Positions 27,076 through 40,200 of a DNA stretch of 64,000 bases are shown here, piece after piece; the stretch's first letter is position 1, and the number at the start of each line of letters is the position of its first letter. The stretch comes from Lates calcarifer (lineage: Eukaryota > Chordata > Actinopteri > Centropomidae): NCBI RefSeq assembly GCF_001640805.2, contig NC_066838.1, positions 19,836,749 through 19,900,748 of the forward strand, in the 5' to 3' direction. Both the position numbers and the translations under genes were made by a program. The notes under the pieces are model-generated. The model was not told the origin of the DNA, did not search any database, and saw only the letters and a list, made by a program, of their open reading frames with translations.

Positions 27076-28284
27076 ATGAAAGGGTTAGGAGCCAACCGCA
27101 GTCGTCACCTCTCTGACTCATGTGAACCAGCAGGATGCCAACAGAAGCCTCTCTGTCCCTTAACCTCAGACCCTCACAGCTCCTTTCTGTTGAGCCCCAC
27201 CATAAACCACTATGGCACTCTGGACCCACATCTCCATCAGTGCACTCCCACCAGCCCCAGCGCCCTGACCCCTGACTGCCTGCTGCCTTTCAGCCAAATG
27301 TCCAACAGCAGCACCTTCCCTCGTTTGCATTTCACCTCCCAGACCGACCAGGTTGACTGCTCCCAGGCCTGTTTGGCTGGTGGTGGTGGAGTTGGGCAGG
27401 GCAACAGGGCAGGTACGCTATCCACCTCCTTGTCTATGGGTATGGGCTTGGGTCTGGGCCTCACTGGTGCTCCAATGATCACCAGTGGATCAGCCACCAT
27501 ATCCTCTGCAGCAGCAGCCAAGATGAATCGGTTGCCCTCCAACCTTCTGGATCAGCTAGAGAGGCACTTGCCCCTGCAGCGTGATGGATTCAGCACCCTG
27601 CAGTTTCATAGAGGACGCATGTCGAAGCAACGCAGCGAGAGTCCAGGACGCATTCGCCACCTGATGCACTCTGTGCAGAAGCTATTTGCGAAATCCCAGT
27701 CCCTGGAAAACTCTGCAATCAAAGGAAGCATAAACGGGCGTTCTGCTGGAGGAATGAGTGGCACCACAGGGGCTGGTGAGGATGGTGGTAGACCAACCCG
27801 CAGGAGCAAGAGTAAAGACAGGGCTAAGACTGAGGGGCCAAAGCAGAGACCTAGGCCCAACACACTAGGCCTCTGGAGCTCAGACGATGCCCTAGACACT
27901 GACACTACCAAAGCTGGCACTATTGCTGTAGGTTACCGCAACCCACTGACCATGATGACTCTTGGCAGAGCGGTGTCAGACAGCCAGGCTCCTCCCAGAC
28001 ATATCCCACAGGGCTACAACACCATTTCTGCACATACTCTCAAGACCTCTAAAAGCAGCAGTGACCTCAAGTTCCTGGCATGCCCGGCGACACAGGTAGG
28101 ATCCAAGGAAGAGGAGGGAAGAACCAGGGGAAGCAAGGATGATACGCTGGTGAAGAGGGGCTCCTGGTCCACTCTCACCCTCAGCCAGGCCAGGCAAGCA
28201 TTGCAGAAGGGCTCTGCTACGGTCAACAGGACCCTGCTTAAATCAAAGTCATGCCACCAAGACCTGGCACAACAGTTCCTTCAG
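27076..28284 (+). CDS. dlgap4: dlgap4 coding exon 1
   Basis: Start codon in a good context (gccaccATGa). It encodes residues 1-403, including STFPRLHFTS, NRLPSNLLDQLERHLP, the SPGRIRHLMHSVQKLF block, a basic RRSKSKDRAK stretch and SKSCHQDLA. It ends in phase 0 at cag|gtagga. A second donor (cca|gtgagt) 12 nt downstream is also in frame. The 26968 ATG further upstream lies in intron sequence before the acceptor. Confidence 0.96.
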
Positions 28285-31200
28285 GTAGGAGGGCCAGTGA
28301 GTATTCATCTTCATCTTCATCTTCTTTGTAAGTTTGCATGGATATTTTTATAATTTCCTCTGAGATTTGTTTTATTTATTATTATTTATTATTTTATTTT
28401 ATTGATCAATTTTAGGACAGTTCCTACTTTGCGCGATGATTTAATTAACTTGACCCTTATTCTGTTTATTTCACATAAACTTTGTTCATACTCAGTCACA
28501 TTTATAGATTTTATAGATTCATCCCAGTCATGTTTTCCTTTTTAAGCACCATTGCCTCACATTCCCAGAATCATATAATGAATATTTATTTGAAAAAAAA
28601 GAAGGCAAAAAAACATGAAATGCATACTGTTTCTAAGGGATAAACCTGAATATACCTCATATGGTTTAAGAGTCTCATGTCTGTATGTATGTGTCTTCAT
28701 AATCTAGGTCCCACTGGGAGACTGGGCAGGAACCCTGAGCCGCAGCCGGCCCAAGGGAACTGAGATCCCCTGTCGAAGGATGCGCAGTGGCAGCTATGTG
28801 AAAGCTATGGGAGACCTGGAAGACAGCGAGGACTCAGAGGGAAGCCCCAAACCTTCCCCCAAGTCTGCAGCTCGTCGCCAGAGCTACCTGAAGGCCACTC
28901 AGCGCTCCCTGAGCGAGCATCAGCCACCACCACCTCCACGCAAGTGAGTCCTGCAGCTCAGAGAATCAACATTATCACACTGGAATTATGACCGTGATTA
29001 TCATGCTCATTGTTTTTCATAGTTGAGTTTGTGATTTTTTTACTTTACATTCATCTAAACAGAAATAGGCACTAAAGGAGTGTTTGTTGTTAAAACTGTG
29101 GGAAGAAACATTTTCCTCTTGTCCCCAAAGGTAGTCAGCAGATGGCAGCATCTTGTCACAAATAATTGTGTGGATGCGCAGCAGCACTTAGTCAAAACAA
29201 GTTATTAGAAGCTAGTCATGGAGATAGAGACGCACATTAATGAGAGAGGACGTACAGTATCATTTTATTTGCTACAAAAGCAAAAGGAGGTGAACTTTTG
29301 CCATGTGTTTTACCCCAATATCCACACGGACAGGCCTCGTTGCTACGCTCTCATGCGGGAGGATTATCTGTGGTCTCCTCTGCAAAGTGCATGTTCTATG
29401 CAGCATCTGAGGTCAGTGTCATCTGTAGGCAGGCAGTGTCGCCCTCCACCCACCCTCACCTGCCCTAAACCACCACTACCTACCACTTTTTTTTATCTAA
29501 CCCTCCCAGTACTTTTCCTCTCTGCCCCCCTGCTCCATTTCTTACCCTGCAGGTACCCTCAGTGGTGTGTTAGTACTTTACTCTTACCTGCTTCCTCAAG
29601 CCCTGATTTCATAACATGCAAATTGTCCATGGAGATTACTCCAGACACACCCCGCTGCTTGGTGCACACACATTTTCACTAACACCAGGTGCCAAAAAGG
29701 GCAAGCCAGAACAGAGGAAACTTCACAAAAATCCCAGATCAATGAGAAAGTACATTTATAAAATCTTCAAGTTTTTCTCAGAAATCTTTGTTTCCTCTGT
29801 GCTGTTGCTATTTTAAACCCGAACACATATCACTATCCACACATCTCAATTGTATTTAATTTTAAAATACCCAGGGGAACTTTCTGCAGTGTAATTTAAA
29901 GTTTCTCCAGGATATCATCAATTAAACACAACCCTCACTTATTCCGGTCTCTGACTTCTGAGAGGTTGATTATTACGTTCGCTTCCACAGCTCCCTGCCG
30001 TCCCTGAAAGAGCTGTCGACTAACCGGAGCCTTGATAACTTGGACTGCTTGGTGAGCCCATTGGAGGCCCCCCCACGCCACAGGAACAATGATTTCAGCC
30101 AATGCTCGGGCACGCTGGGCAGAGGCTCGGGCACTCAGGTATGTCTACTTCCTTATCAAATGTGTTGCTGTTAGAATTGTGACAGCATTATTATTTGGCT
30201 GGCAAAGACTATTTCCTCATGTGTGTCTGCTATGTGTTTTTTGTGGGTATGAATAAAATATTAGAAACAGCTAATTAGATTATTTTAGATAGACTCCAGT
30301 CACCCAAAAAAGAGGAGAAAATGTGATCAGAGGTGTAATCATGAGGGTATGAAAGAAAAAATACATAGGCACAACTTTGAGGTTGAAGCTACTGAAAGAC
30401 TATTCAAATATATGTAATGTCTGCTGAGACTGCTGAGAGATGGTATATGAATAAGCCGGTCGGGAATAAGCTGTTGGAATAGAAAAGATGTTTGAGTGTT
30501 TGCAGATTGTCAAAATGGGACATGTGCCTCAGTGTAAACTCGAGGGAGCTTGTTGTATATCTCCATCAGCAGGATGCAGAATCACACACCAGAGTGATGC
30601 AAACAGCCTTTTATAGGAAAGTAATGGCATCAGTCTGTGCTTGCACATCAATCAAACAATGACTTGGGGATTCAATTTCAGTAAAGGGCAATCAGAGTAA
30701 AACGTATATGGATAGTAACATTTGGAGCGAGTTGATTTTGAGGGAGAATTATTCATGTTTACGTGCCACCCACGACACTTTCATATCTGCTACTCAAATG
30801 GCAAACATAAAAATAACTACCACTGGTCGTTTGTACTGCTTCTTTTTGATGTTGCTTGATCAAACATTTCAGATAGTGCTGGATGACACAGCTTATTTCC
30901 ATCACACAGTGACAACACAAAGAAATACTGAAACAAAGCTATTTTGAATATCTCACACAATGCTGTGTAAAATATTTTTATACTGGCCCTGAACCAAGAA
31001 CTAAAATTAGTGATCTCTGTATTTCCTTTATATGTGTTGATTTTTTTTTTTTTACACTACCTAACACTGTCTGCACCATAATTCATAGGTGTAGACAGTG
31101 GTGGAGAGTAACTAAGTAGATTTACTCAAGCAAAGTACAAGTACCTCAAAAGTTCTTTCTTACTGCATCAATAACAGTCACAGGGTTAATTTTTACTTCA

Positions 31201-34200
31201 TTTATTAAATACTTTTATCTTAATACTTTTGTACTTTTACTTAAGTAGGATTTTGGATGGTGGAGTTTACATGTAATCAAGTATTTTAAGGTTGTTGTAT
31301 TGGCACTTTTACTGTGATCTGTGTGTGCTTCCTCCGCCACTGAGTATAGACTTTTAGTGAATGCCTGTTTCTCAGTCTGCCCTCTGCCCTCAGCGTGTGA
31401 GTCTGCACACGTTCTTTCAGGTATGCGGGCAGGGCTGTGGGCACTCAGTACCATACTGTGACGGCGAATCGCAGGCAGTGGAGGCTCTGGATCTGCCCGC
31501 ACCTACGTGCTTCCGGTCACGCAGCCACAGCTACCTGCGGGCCATCCAGGCGGGCTGTTCCCAGGATGAAGATACGGCCTCTGTGGACTCAGACTCTCCG
31601 CCGCCCACCACTACAGGCTACAGCTACAGCTCCAACACCAGTGAGTACCAGTGACAGGACAAGGTGGGACAAAGCTGCTAAAGATAGCTTAGAATGAGCT
31701 GAGAGGGAGGAAATACAAGCCAGACATCAGCAACACATCCATTTACTCTGTCCTTTAAAAAGAGATAAGATGCTTTTTGCACATCACTGAAATCCATGAA
31801 ATATTCAAACCAGAATTTAAAACATATAATTATACGTAGAAATGATAAAACCTTGCATTTTTACTTAAGAATAACATAAAGAAAACATACACATACATGT
31901 ACAGTACAACATACTTCTGTCTTCAGTATAGGTAAAAATAAGTTTCACCCTATTTTATTGTGGATTAACAGTATTGTTTCTGCATGGATTCATTTAGTTT
32001 TACTGTAGGCCTACTCTGCCCTGAATACCAAACATGTAAAACATGAGATGTAGAAAATAGAGATTTTCGCTCCATGTTGGTGTTAATAGAATTGTTACAT
32101 TTCCATTTTAATAAGGGCTTTTGGTTACACACTGGTCCAGCTCTAGTTTTAACAGTGAAAGAACACTCCTCTTGTGGATCGCTGAATAAATGAAAGCAGA
32201 GTGGAAAAAGTACTGTGCCAAACCAGACACCCCACTGACTACTGAGAAAGGCAAACCATTTTTTCATGTTAACAGAACTCCTGCCATAGGATTTAAAACC
32301 TTGACGCCATTCTGCTGCCACTACATTTGTGTATATTTTTTCAGAAAACAGTGGTGGAATCTCCCATAGGTTTTCAAATGGGTTGAGATCTGGTGACGGT
32401 GAAAGCATTGGATGTGATTCACATAACTGACCCCTGCCCTGTGGATGGGGATGCTGCCATCCTGTTTCTCCACTCGTTTTTCAGGTTTTTCCTTTAATTT
32501 GTCACCCGTCTATGTATATCAAACTACTGAAAGTAATTACTTTTGTGTGATTTCTTGAATTTTTGTAGTGAAGTGACAATTATTTGGACATTGCATTGGA
32601 AACATCCACTGTGTCTGGAGTAAATGAATGAAGTCAATTTAGGTATTTCTATGAAAAACAAAAAACGATTCTAAAAAAATTCTCCTTCACGATGTGTTTT
32701 TTATCACTGAATAAGAAGGATTAGTTACATTTTGTAATTTAAAAGTAGTGTGAGATTCTTCTACAGTACTAAGAATCCAGTATATGCCTGATGTTAAGCA
32801 TTATGGTTCACAGGAGTTTATTATGTTTATCATTATACATCATACACACACACTGTTAGATGAAAATATCAAAGACGACCAAAATGATCATGCAAACAAA
32901 TGATGCAGACAACTATTCTTTCTGGGGTTGTTATAGCAGTTATGTGCAAAAGTTTGGACACCCCTGGACAAATTACATATTTTGTTGATTTTTCAATTGA
33001 GAAGAAGTAACTACAACAAATGAGCCTTTCTTCAAATGTTAATGCACTGTTACTCTTTATTTCATGAAGAAGTAACAGTAATTGTGGCACAATACTAAGT
33101 CAGTACTGAGTAAAACCACTATATTGCAGCTTGCAAATGCTTTTTGCAGCAGGCAGCTAGGAGTCTTTCTAGTCCTAATTTAGGAATTTTCACCCACTCT
33201 TCACTTCACTTCAGGTTCGGAGATATTTTTAGGCTGTCTGGCACACACAGCGTGTGTACACACAGATTTTCAGTGATGTTAAAGTCAGGGGACTGTGAGG
33301 GCTGTTCCAAAAGCTGCAGCTTGTGTTATTTGAAGTAGGCTAGTTCATGGTGGAGTTTGAGGTCTACTTTGGATCATTGCCCTGTTGTAGAAGCCTGCTG
33401 CCTCGTTTCAATTTGACTTTCTTAACTGACTACATGACATTTGCATCCAGAATTTGCTTTTCTTTATCTCTCTTCTCCTCTTCCTTTCTTCCATCTAAAC
33501 TCTTGCAGTCACTGTTTAATTAATTGATTTTTTCAAAATTCATGAAATAAAATGTAACAGTACAGAGGAAAGGCTGATTTTTTAAAATGTCCATTTACTG
33601 TATGAGTTTGTTTTTTTTTTTACTTCTTTTCACTTTAAAAAAATCTACAAAATGTGTAATTTGTGGAGACTTTTGCATATAAGTGCATGTCTTATTGCTT
33701 CATACTGTATGTCTAAATGCATTAAAATTTAGTGTATGAAAAGCCTATATTCATATTGGACTTGTGCCATGTTTGCTGCTACCATAATGTATCGTTATGG
33801 ACTATTACTTTGCTATTGTTATATACTGTAGACTACATGTAGCCTACTGGATCCTTACTAGTTTTTTGATTAAAGTCATTGGTAACATTAAGTGTATAGG
33901 AAGATCATGGCTTGTCCCTTCTAACCCCATTATACCAACCAGTACTCTACAGATCAAATGATTAACTAATTGATCAGTAGGTTAATTGATAAGATTAATT
34001 GGCAGCAACAATTGGCATGGAAGGAATTTGATGATATGCAACTTTACAACAAAGGATCAAAGTATTAAACTAAAACTTTAAGGTCTTAAAACTAGATTGT
34101 GGCACATAGTGGATGAAGGCCTATCACTATTGGTATCCTATTTCAGGGGTGTAAATTTCTGACAATATTTGCAACTGATTAAATTATGTAGACCCAATAA

Positions 34201-37200
34201 TGTGGAGTGAACCTGTGGTTTGTGGGGGCCCTGACCTCAAGAGGATCATGGGCAGTTATAATTAGGTTACTGGTCTTTAATTGGGACTTGAAAATAGATG
34301 TTAGATGTTTTGAAAGACACCACTGACTGTTTTAATATGATGTAATGTTTCAGTATTCACCAAACATTTAATCAATTTTCTCTGTGTTACTTACTTGAGA
34401 CATGTGGGAAAGCTGAGGAAAAAATTACAATAAGATTTAAATTGGCTTTCAATTAAATAAAAACATGAAAGGAAACAACTCAATTTAGATACGGCTCCAT
34501 CCAATGTGTGGTTATTTTTTTATGTCTAGACTTGAGTCTGTTCCCGCGGCGCCCAGACACAAAATGAAGCGCACCCGCCGTGAGCACATTCACTAGCAAC
34601 GCTACCCCGAGACTTAAACCAATCACCTCCCTCATCGATTAACTCGAGGATCCGAGCGGTCCAATCGCTTGCAGAAAGCGGTAAACGGGGAAAACGTGGA
34701 CTCCAATCCTCGTCGTCAAGGGCGTGTACTACAAATCTTTTCTTCACAGCGTCGTTGTGTATCTTCTTACGGCAAGACACCGTAGCACCCGTCTGCATCT
34801 CGTCCGCATTTCATGAATGAACCGAAAATAAGGATTTTCGACTCGCCCACTATACAGTAAGGTGTTTGTTGCTTTTCATTTAAGTGATCGCTGGTGTTCG
34901 GGCTGTCAGTTGCTGTCGGCGCGTTAGCAACGGCGAGCTAACACGAGCTAATGGTCTGGTAGGGTTAGCTAGCTAACGTGGATGAAGAAAGGGGATGAAA
35001 CCCTGATACGAGATGTTAGCGAGCAGACGAGGCTGGCAGACAGCAATGTGGCAGCTGTTGTTAGACTGGTGGTAACAAGGCAATAAAAGTCACCGGTAGC
35101 AGCGTCTCTTTGTTGGCTCGCTTACACCTCCTACCACATAATGCCCCCCGGCTAACGTTACTCGAACGTTAAATGCCCTGTGTGGTAGCACACCGTTCAC
35201 TGGCTGCTAGCAGAAGCTAACAGTAGCCGAGGCGTTAACAACCCAGTACTGGCAGCTCGGTACCCGGTTAGTTAGGCTAACCACACCGTTCACATTTGCA
35301 ACAGTTGATACACACCACTGGCCACTGGCCGATGCACTGTGTACTATCTTACTTTACCGAATAGCTGGATTAAACGATGTTTAAATCGTAACTTACTGAC
35401 CCGGATCGTTGAGTAAAACCGTAAAACACTCAATGAATACCTCTATGAACTAAATAACTTGGGCTGGTGTGGTAATTTATTATATATAGACATTAGCTGT
35501 TAAATAAGGTAATGTAACGTTAGTCGATTCAGCCTCAGCATGTGACAGTGATGCGAGCTCAGAGGCATGGAGGAAGCTATGAATCACCTATCAGTCCACT
35601 CACAAAGTCAAAACTGACAGTCCTTTCTACTACAGATTGTGATCTGTCTCTCCTGACCAGATCAAAGTACCTTTTGAAGTATAACACGTTGTATTTACTT
35701 ATTGAATTCAACTGTGTCTTAATATTTCTGTTTCAAATCACATGTGGCATGAGTAGATCCAGTTAGTGTATGACAACCTTCCCTCTGAAATGATTTTTAC
35801 TTTAAGTGCCACAACTGCACTGGCTATTTTTATTTATAGTTTCATAAGCCATTTTTATTCAGTAGCCAGCTACCATGTGTTAAGACCTGAGGACACAATC
35901 AATAATTTATCAGCTTCCTGCCCTGTGTAGCGCTTTGCAGCTCAGCACTTCACAGGGCTTTTATAACCACCTGACACAAGAAGGATGTCCACACAAAAGA
36001 CATGTAACATCAGAACAAAACACTCACCATAGCTTTACCTACATCCCTTTTCTGTGCTCACTGACACTATTGTTTATACTGAATGACCGAATTCCTGTTA
36101 TTTCCCACTAATGCTTTGTAAATAATTTAATTTTTAGTCCTTCAGAGTTTGAAATTCACCTGTCAGACCACTTTCACAGGCTCCTGGCAGTCATTGGGCA
36201 CATTGACTTTGAAGCTTCATTGTAGCCACAAGGCGTGTTCATTGTATCCCGCACCATATTACACAAGACATGGTGTGTCTGTGTATTGCCGTGGATAGAC
36301 TGTGAGTCATCCTCCACAGTATTACACACTCTTCCTCTCACACTCGTTGATGAGGTAATCTCTTGACTGAATGGGTGAAGACACTGTAGTTTCACAGTAA
36401 GGTCAGCAGCAGTCAGGCTTCCTAATGATGTCTGTGGAACTGTTAGTTAACATGGGTAGACAGGGTGGTAAAGGCCTCTCCAATTCCTGCAGTAATGACG
36501 TGCTGATTTGAGAACTGCTTTTTGTCAACTAAAGGAGAATTAAAAAATATTCATAGAATATACATTGAGAAACACTTTTGTGTGTTACGAGACACATTTT
36601 AATATTAGGCTGTTTTTAAAAGGACAAAAATTTAGTTCTTCAAAGTCATCAAAGAATTGAATGACAAAAAATAATCAGCAACTATTTTAGTAATGTGATG
36701 CCAACAAAAATGTTTTCGTCATCCAGCTTCTCAGTTATGAGGATTTACTGCTTTTCTCTGTCTGATGTGATAATAAACTTAATATCTTCAGTTTTTGCAT
36801 GTTGGTTGCACAACACAAGCAATCTGATACCATTATTATGAGAGTTAGGGAAATTATGATAATAATTTTCACCATTTCTTACATTTAACAGACCAGAAGA
36901 TTTATCAAGATATAGGATTGCCGTGGTAGTCAGTGTTAAGGGTGTTGCATGTCCTGAAACGGCATTTTCTAAAAAAGCAGTGTTGTATCTGAAATGAAAT
37001 GAAAGTTGCTTGGTTATGCTGCATTGAGAAGTATCCCAGTTTCCCATCCTGAAAGATTTGACCTCAGAGGCACTCGACACGTGTCTTTACGTCATCTGAT
37101 TAGGCCACGACCCAGACTGTAACCTCAGTCCAGCAGGTCAGACTGAAAAGCCACAGGAGGTCTTAAGGATATCAGCATATACAGCAGATAAGAATGCACA

Positions 37201-40200
37201 AAACAAGTCTCCAGCAGTGTAAAGAGTGGACTAAATTATTTGGATTTTGTCTCAGCTTGAATGGCTGTTCTCAAGGCAAGACATTTGTTGCTTTTTATTT
37301 AAAATTTTCATGAACCATTTACTTCTGGAATACTAACCGCAGTAGTACATAATGGAGTGCGAGTTGCTTGACTGTTAGTGATATCCTAGGTGTTGTTTTC
37401 TACCCTACGTGTTGTCACTGTTGTGGGCTGTGTGTTGCTTAAGTGATTTACTTTTTTCAATCAGCGTGTCAGTGTTGTCCGCTAAATGTCAGCCCGCCTG
37501 TCTTTCTGTCTCAACAGATCACGCTCTCTGTCTTGAGGTCTGTCCTACCTGCACAATAATTACCCGCCTCTCTCCTCATACCTTTCAGCGCTTCTCTCCT
37601 ATTCATGATGCTAAATAACATGAAAACAAACAAACAAATATTTTTTTGTTGTATATAAATAATAAAACAGATCAATAACAGTTAGCAGCAGTGGAGTGAA
37701 AACGTCAACTAGTCATTTTAAAATAAACAAGGACTCAAATTTGCAAGAAGCCCTACAGTATATGCAAGATCTACTGTCATTAATTGGCTTCACTATATGA
37801 AATGGCCTTGAATCTATCATATATTGTCATATATGACATGCATACGTCTGATGCAAAATCATCAATGTACACACAGTATATTTGTATTTTCAACAGTTTT
37901 GCCATACGTAATGCTAAAAATATAGTTCTTTGAAATGAATGTTTTCCCAGTTAATGTGAAATTTATTATTTGGCTAAGGCAAAGTTTTTGAAATCAAGTT
38001 CCAGTTTTTGCCGTTAATTGAGCATAGGCAAGCCCTCTGCTTATATACAGTATTCAGAGTATCTCTTGTGAGCCTAATCTGTTTGTCAGGGGGCATGCTC
38101 AGCCATGTGTCCTGGTCTAATCTTTCAGTCTATGACTCCCACAGTCTGTCAGCCTGCCATACAATCTTACAATAAGACTGCTAATCTTGGACAGAGCGTC
38201 TGCTACCACCTCTTAAACTATACTACTTGGCCCATGTCCAGGAGTTTTACAAAGGTTCATACACAATAAGCCACAATACTGTTTATAAAGGCTTGGTGTG
38301 TACTTTGCTTTTGTCTGTATTGAGCTTTGTGCTTCAGTAGAAACTAATGTGAAAACGCATTGTCTCCCCATGCAAACAAGTTCACTCTGCAGCCTAATTA
38401 ACACACTTTACTGTGAGTCAAATTCACTCAGGAATGAGCTCAACAGTAATCAAGACTTCTTAAATCCCAAACCAGAACACCAAACACTGTCACCTAATAT
38501 GGAAAAGAAGTTAGTTCAGATTTTTTTAAATAAATAGATGGCAGCAGCATTGAAAATAGCCTGTCATGTTCACCCAAGTTTAAGCCTGCTGTGGAGGGTC
38601 CATTAATGGTCATCTGATAGCTCTCAGACAGACGTGCTGATGGAGCCAGAGCATATCCTGAGTCAGAGACTGCATAGCTTTCATAACTGAAGCAATTTAG
38701 TTAACATGGGATCATCACGGTGGTGTTGACAGGGTTGTAATTGATCTTAATTGTTTCAAAGAAAGCATTTGGGCCCCTCAAATAAGTGACTCGTAGACAG
38801 CTGCTGTCCTCATCATTTGTCCCTTGTATGAACATGTGAAAATGTAGCTCAGTAGCTTAGCTGCCATGTTTCCTTCAGTACTGAAAATGTAAGCACCTTC
38901 CTTGATCAGCTGTGGACCACCTTATGAAATAATTAATGACTATTATTCTTACACATTACGAAAGGCAGGTTTTTGCAGCACAGTCCAAGTAAATAGTGAA
39001 TTAATTAGATTAAAGGTGTAAAGCACAGAACAGTGTGAACCCACTCTTTTTTTTTAATCAATGAAAAGGTTTGGAGCCTACATGGAAAAGAGCCTCAGAC
39101 AACAGCCACTTACATCGCTTTGTGTAAGCATTACCCAATATGCCATTAAGGAAAGGGAGGGAACCTAGCTCAACTTTTTCTGCAATGCAAACGTCATCTG
39201 GCAAGGTGCTGTGTTCGCCAGAAAAATATGTGGATGCTCCTGGTGGATTATGTTTATTGTGTATTTTTCTTATTGTGTACAATTGTTGCAACAAAAAAAA
39301 TAAATAGTTGCAGATGCAATGACTTTACAGAATTGCAAAATCCTATCCCATGATATAATAAATCTCTGTGTAGAGTTTAGGTTTTTGAGAATCCTCCAAA
39401 TTCACAGTTGCTGGTAGTCTAACTGGCTTGTTTTAACGGAGAGCTGCTTTCCATCTCAACACCAGCTAACACTGTGCCATTCTTATTATATCTTAAAACA
39501 GTTGTGACATTTTAGGCTGCGTCACCAAGTCCAGCCACTGACCTTCTGGGTCAGCCTGCTTTGCAATTTAGTGGTTAATCATGTCTAATTTGGACTGTTG
39601 TTCATTCATGCATTCAATAGCCAGGCCCTGTTTGTGATAAAGGACCTGATGATTGAAGGTGGGGTGACCTTTAGCGTTCTGAAGAAGTAAATGTTTCAGC
39701 TGGAGGCTATTTGCTGGCCCTATCCCAGAGATCCAGGGTCTGGGCAGCTTATCCATCTCCTAATCACCTCTCAGCACAATCCCCATGGTCAGGGGACATG
39801 GAGTCAGCCATCACACCATATATTGCAGTAGGACAGCAAAATGGATTGTGCTCTTTGCTTAAAGTGTGAATAATCTGCAATTAGCCCACTTCACGACGAC
39901 CTACTTTGTTGTTGCTGCACATCAGTCGTGCAGTTGTAGAGCTGATTGAGGATTGCACGTGTCTTTTGAGTCACTCACAAATGTGACACACAACAGTGAT
40001 GTCAGATCCAGAGTGACGGTAGCTATATAGTTAATGACACCTATGTCATTATTAAAGCAACCCATCCAGATTGGTTGATGATGTCTGGACACACAAATCA
40101 GATCTGATCACCTGCAAATAATAGTGCGGACAGTCTGACCTAAAGATCTGATTTGATAAACAAATCTGAACAAAGCCTTAAAAACTCACTGCAGCTTTGT

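Noticed and set aside
27237..28226. Several minus-strand open frames
   Set aside because: Antisense shadows of dlgap4 exon 1.
29218..29682. 154-codon open frame in dlgap4 intron 2
   Set aside because: No similarity to the family and not needed for the frame between exons 2 and 3.
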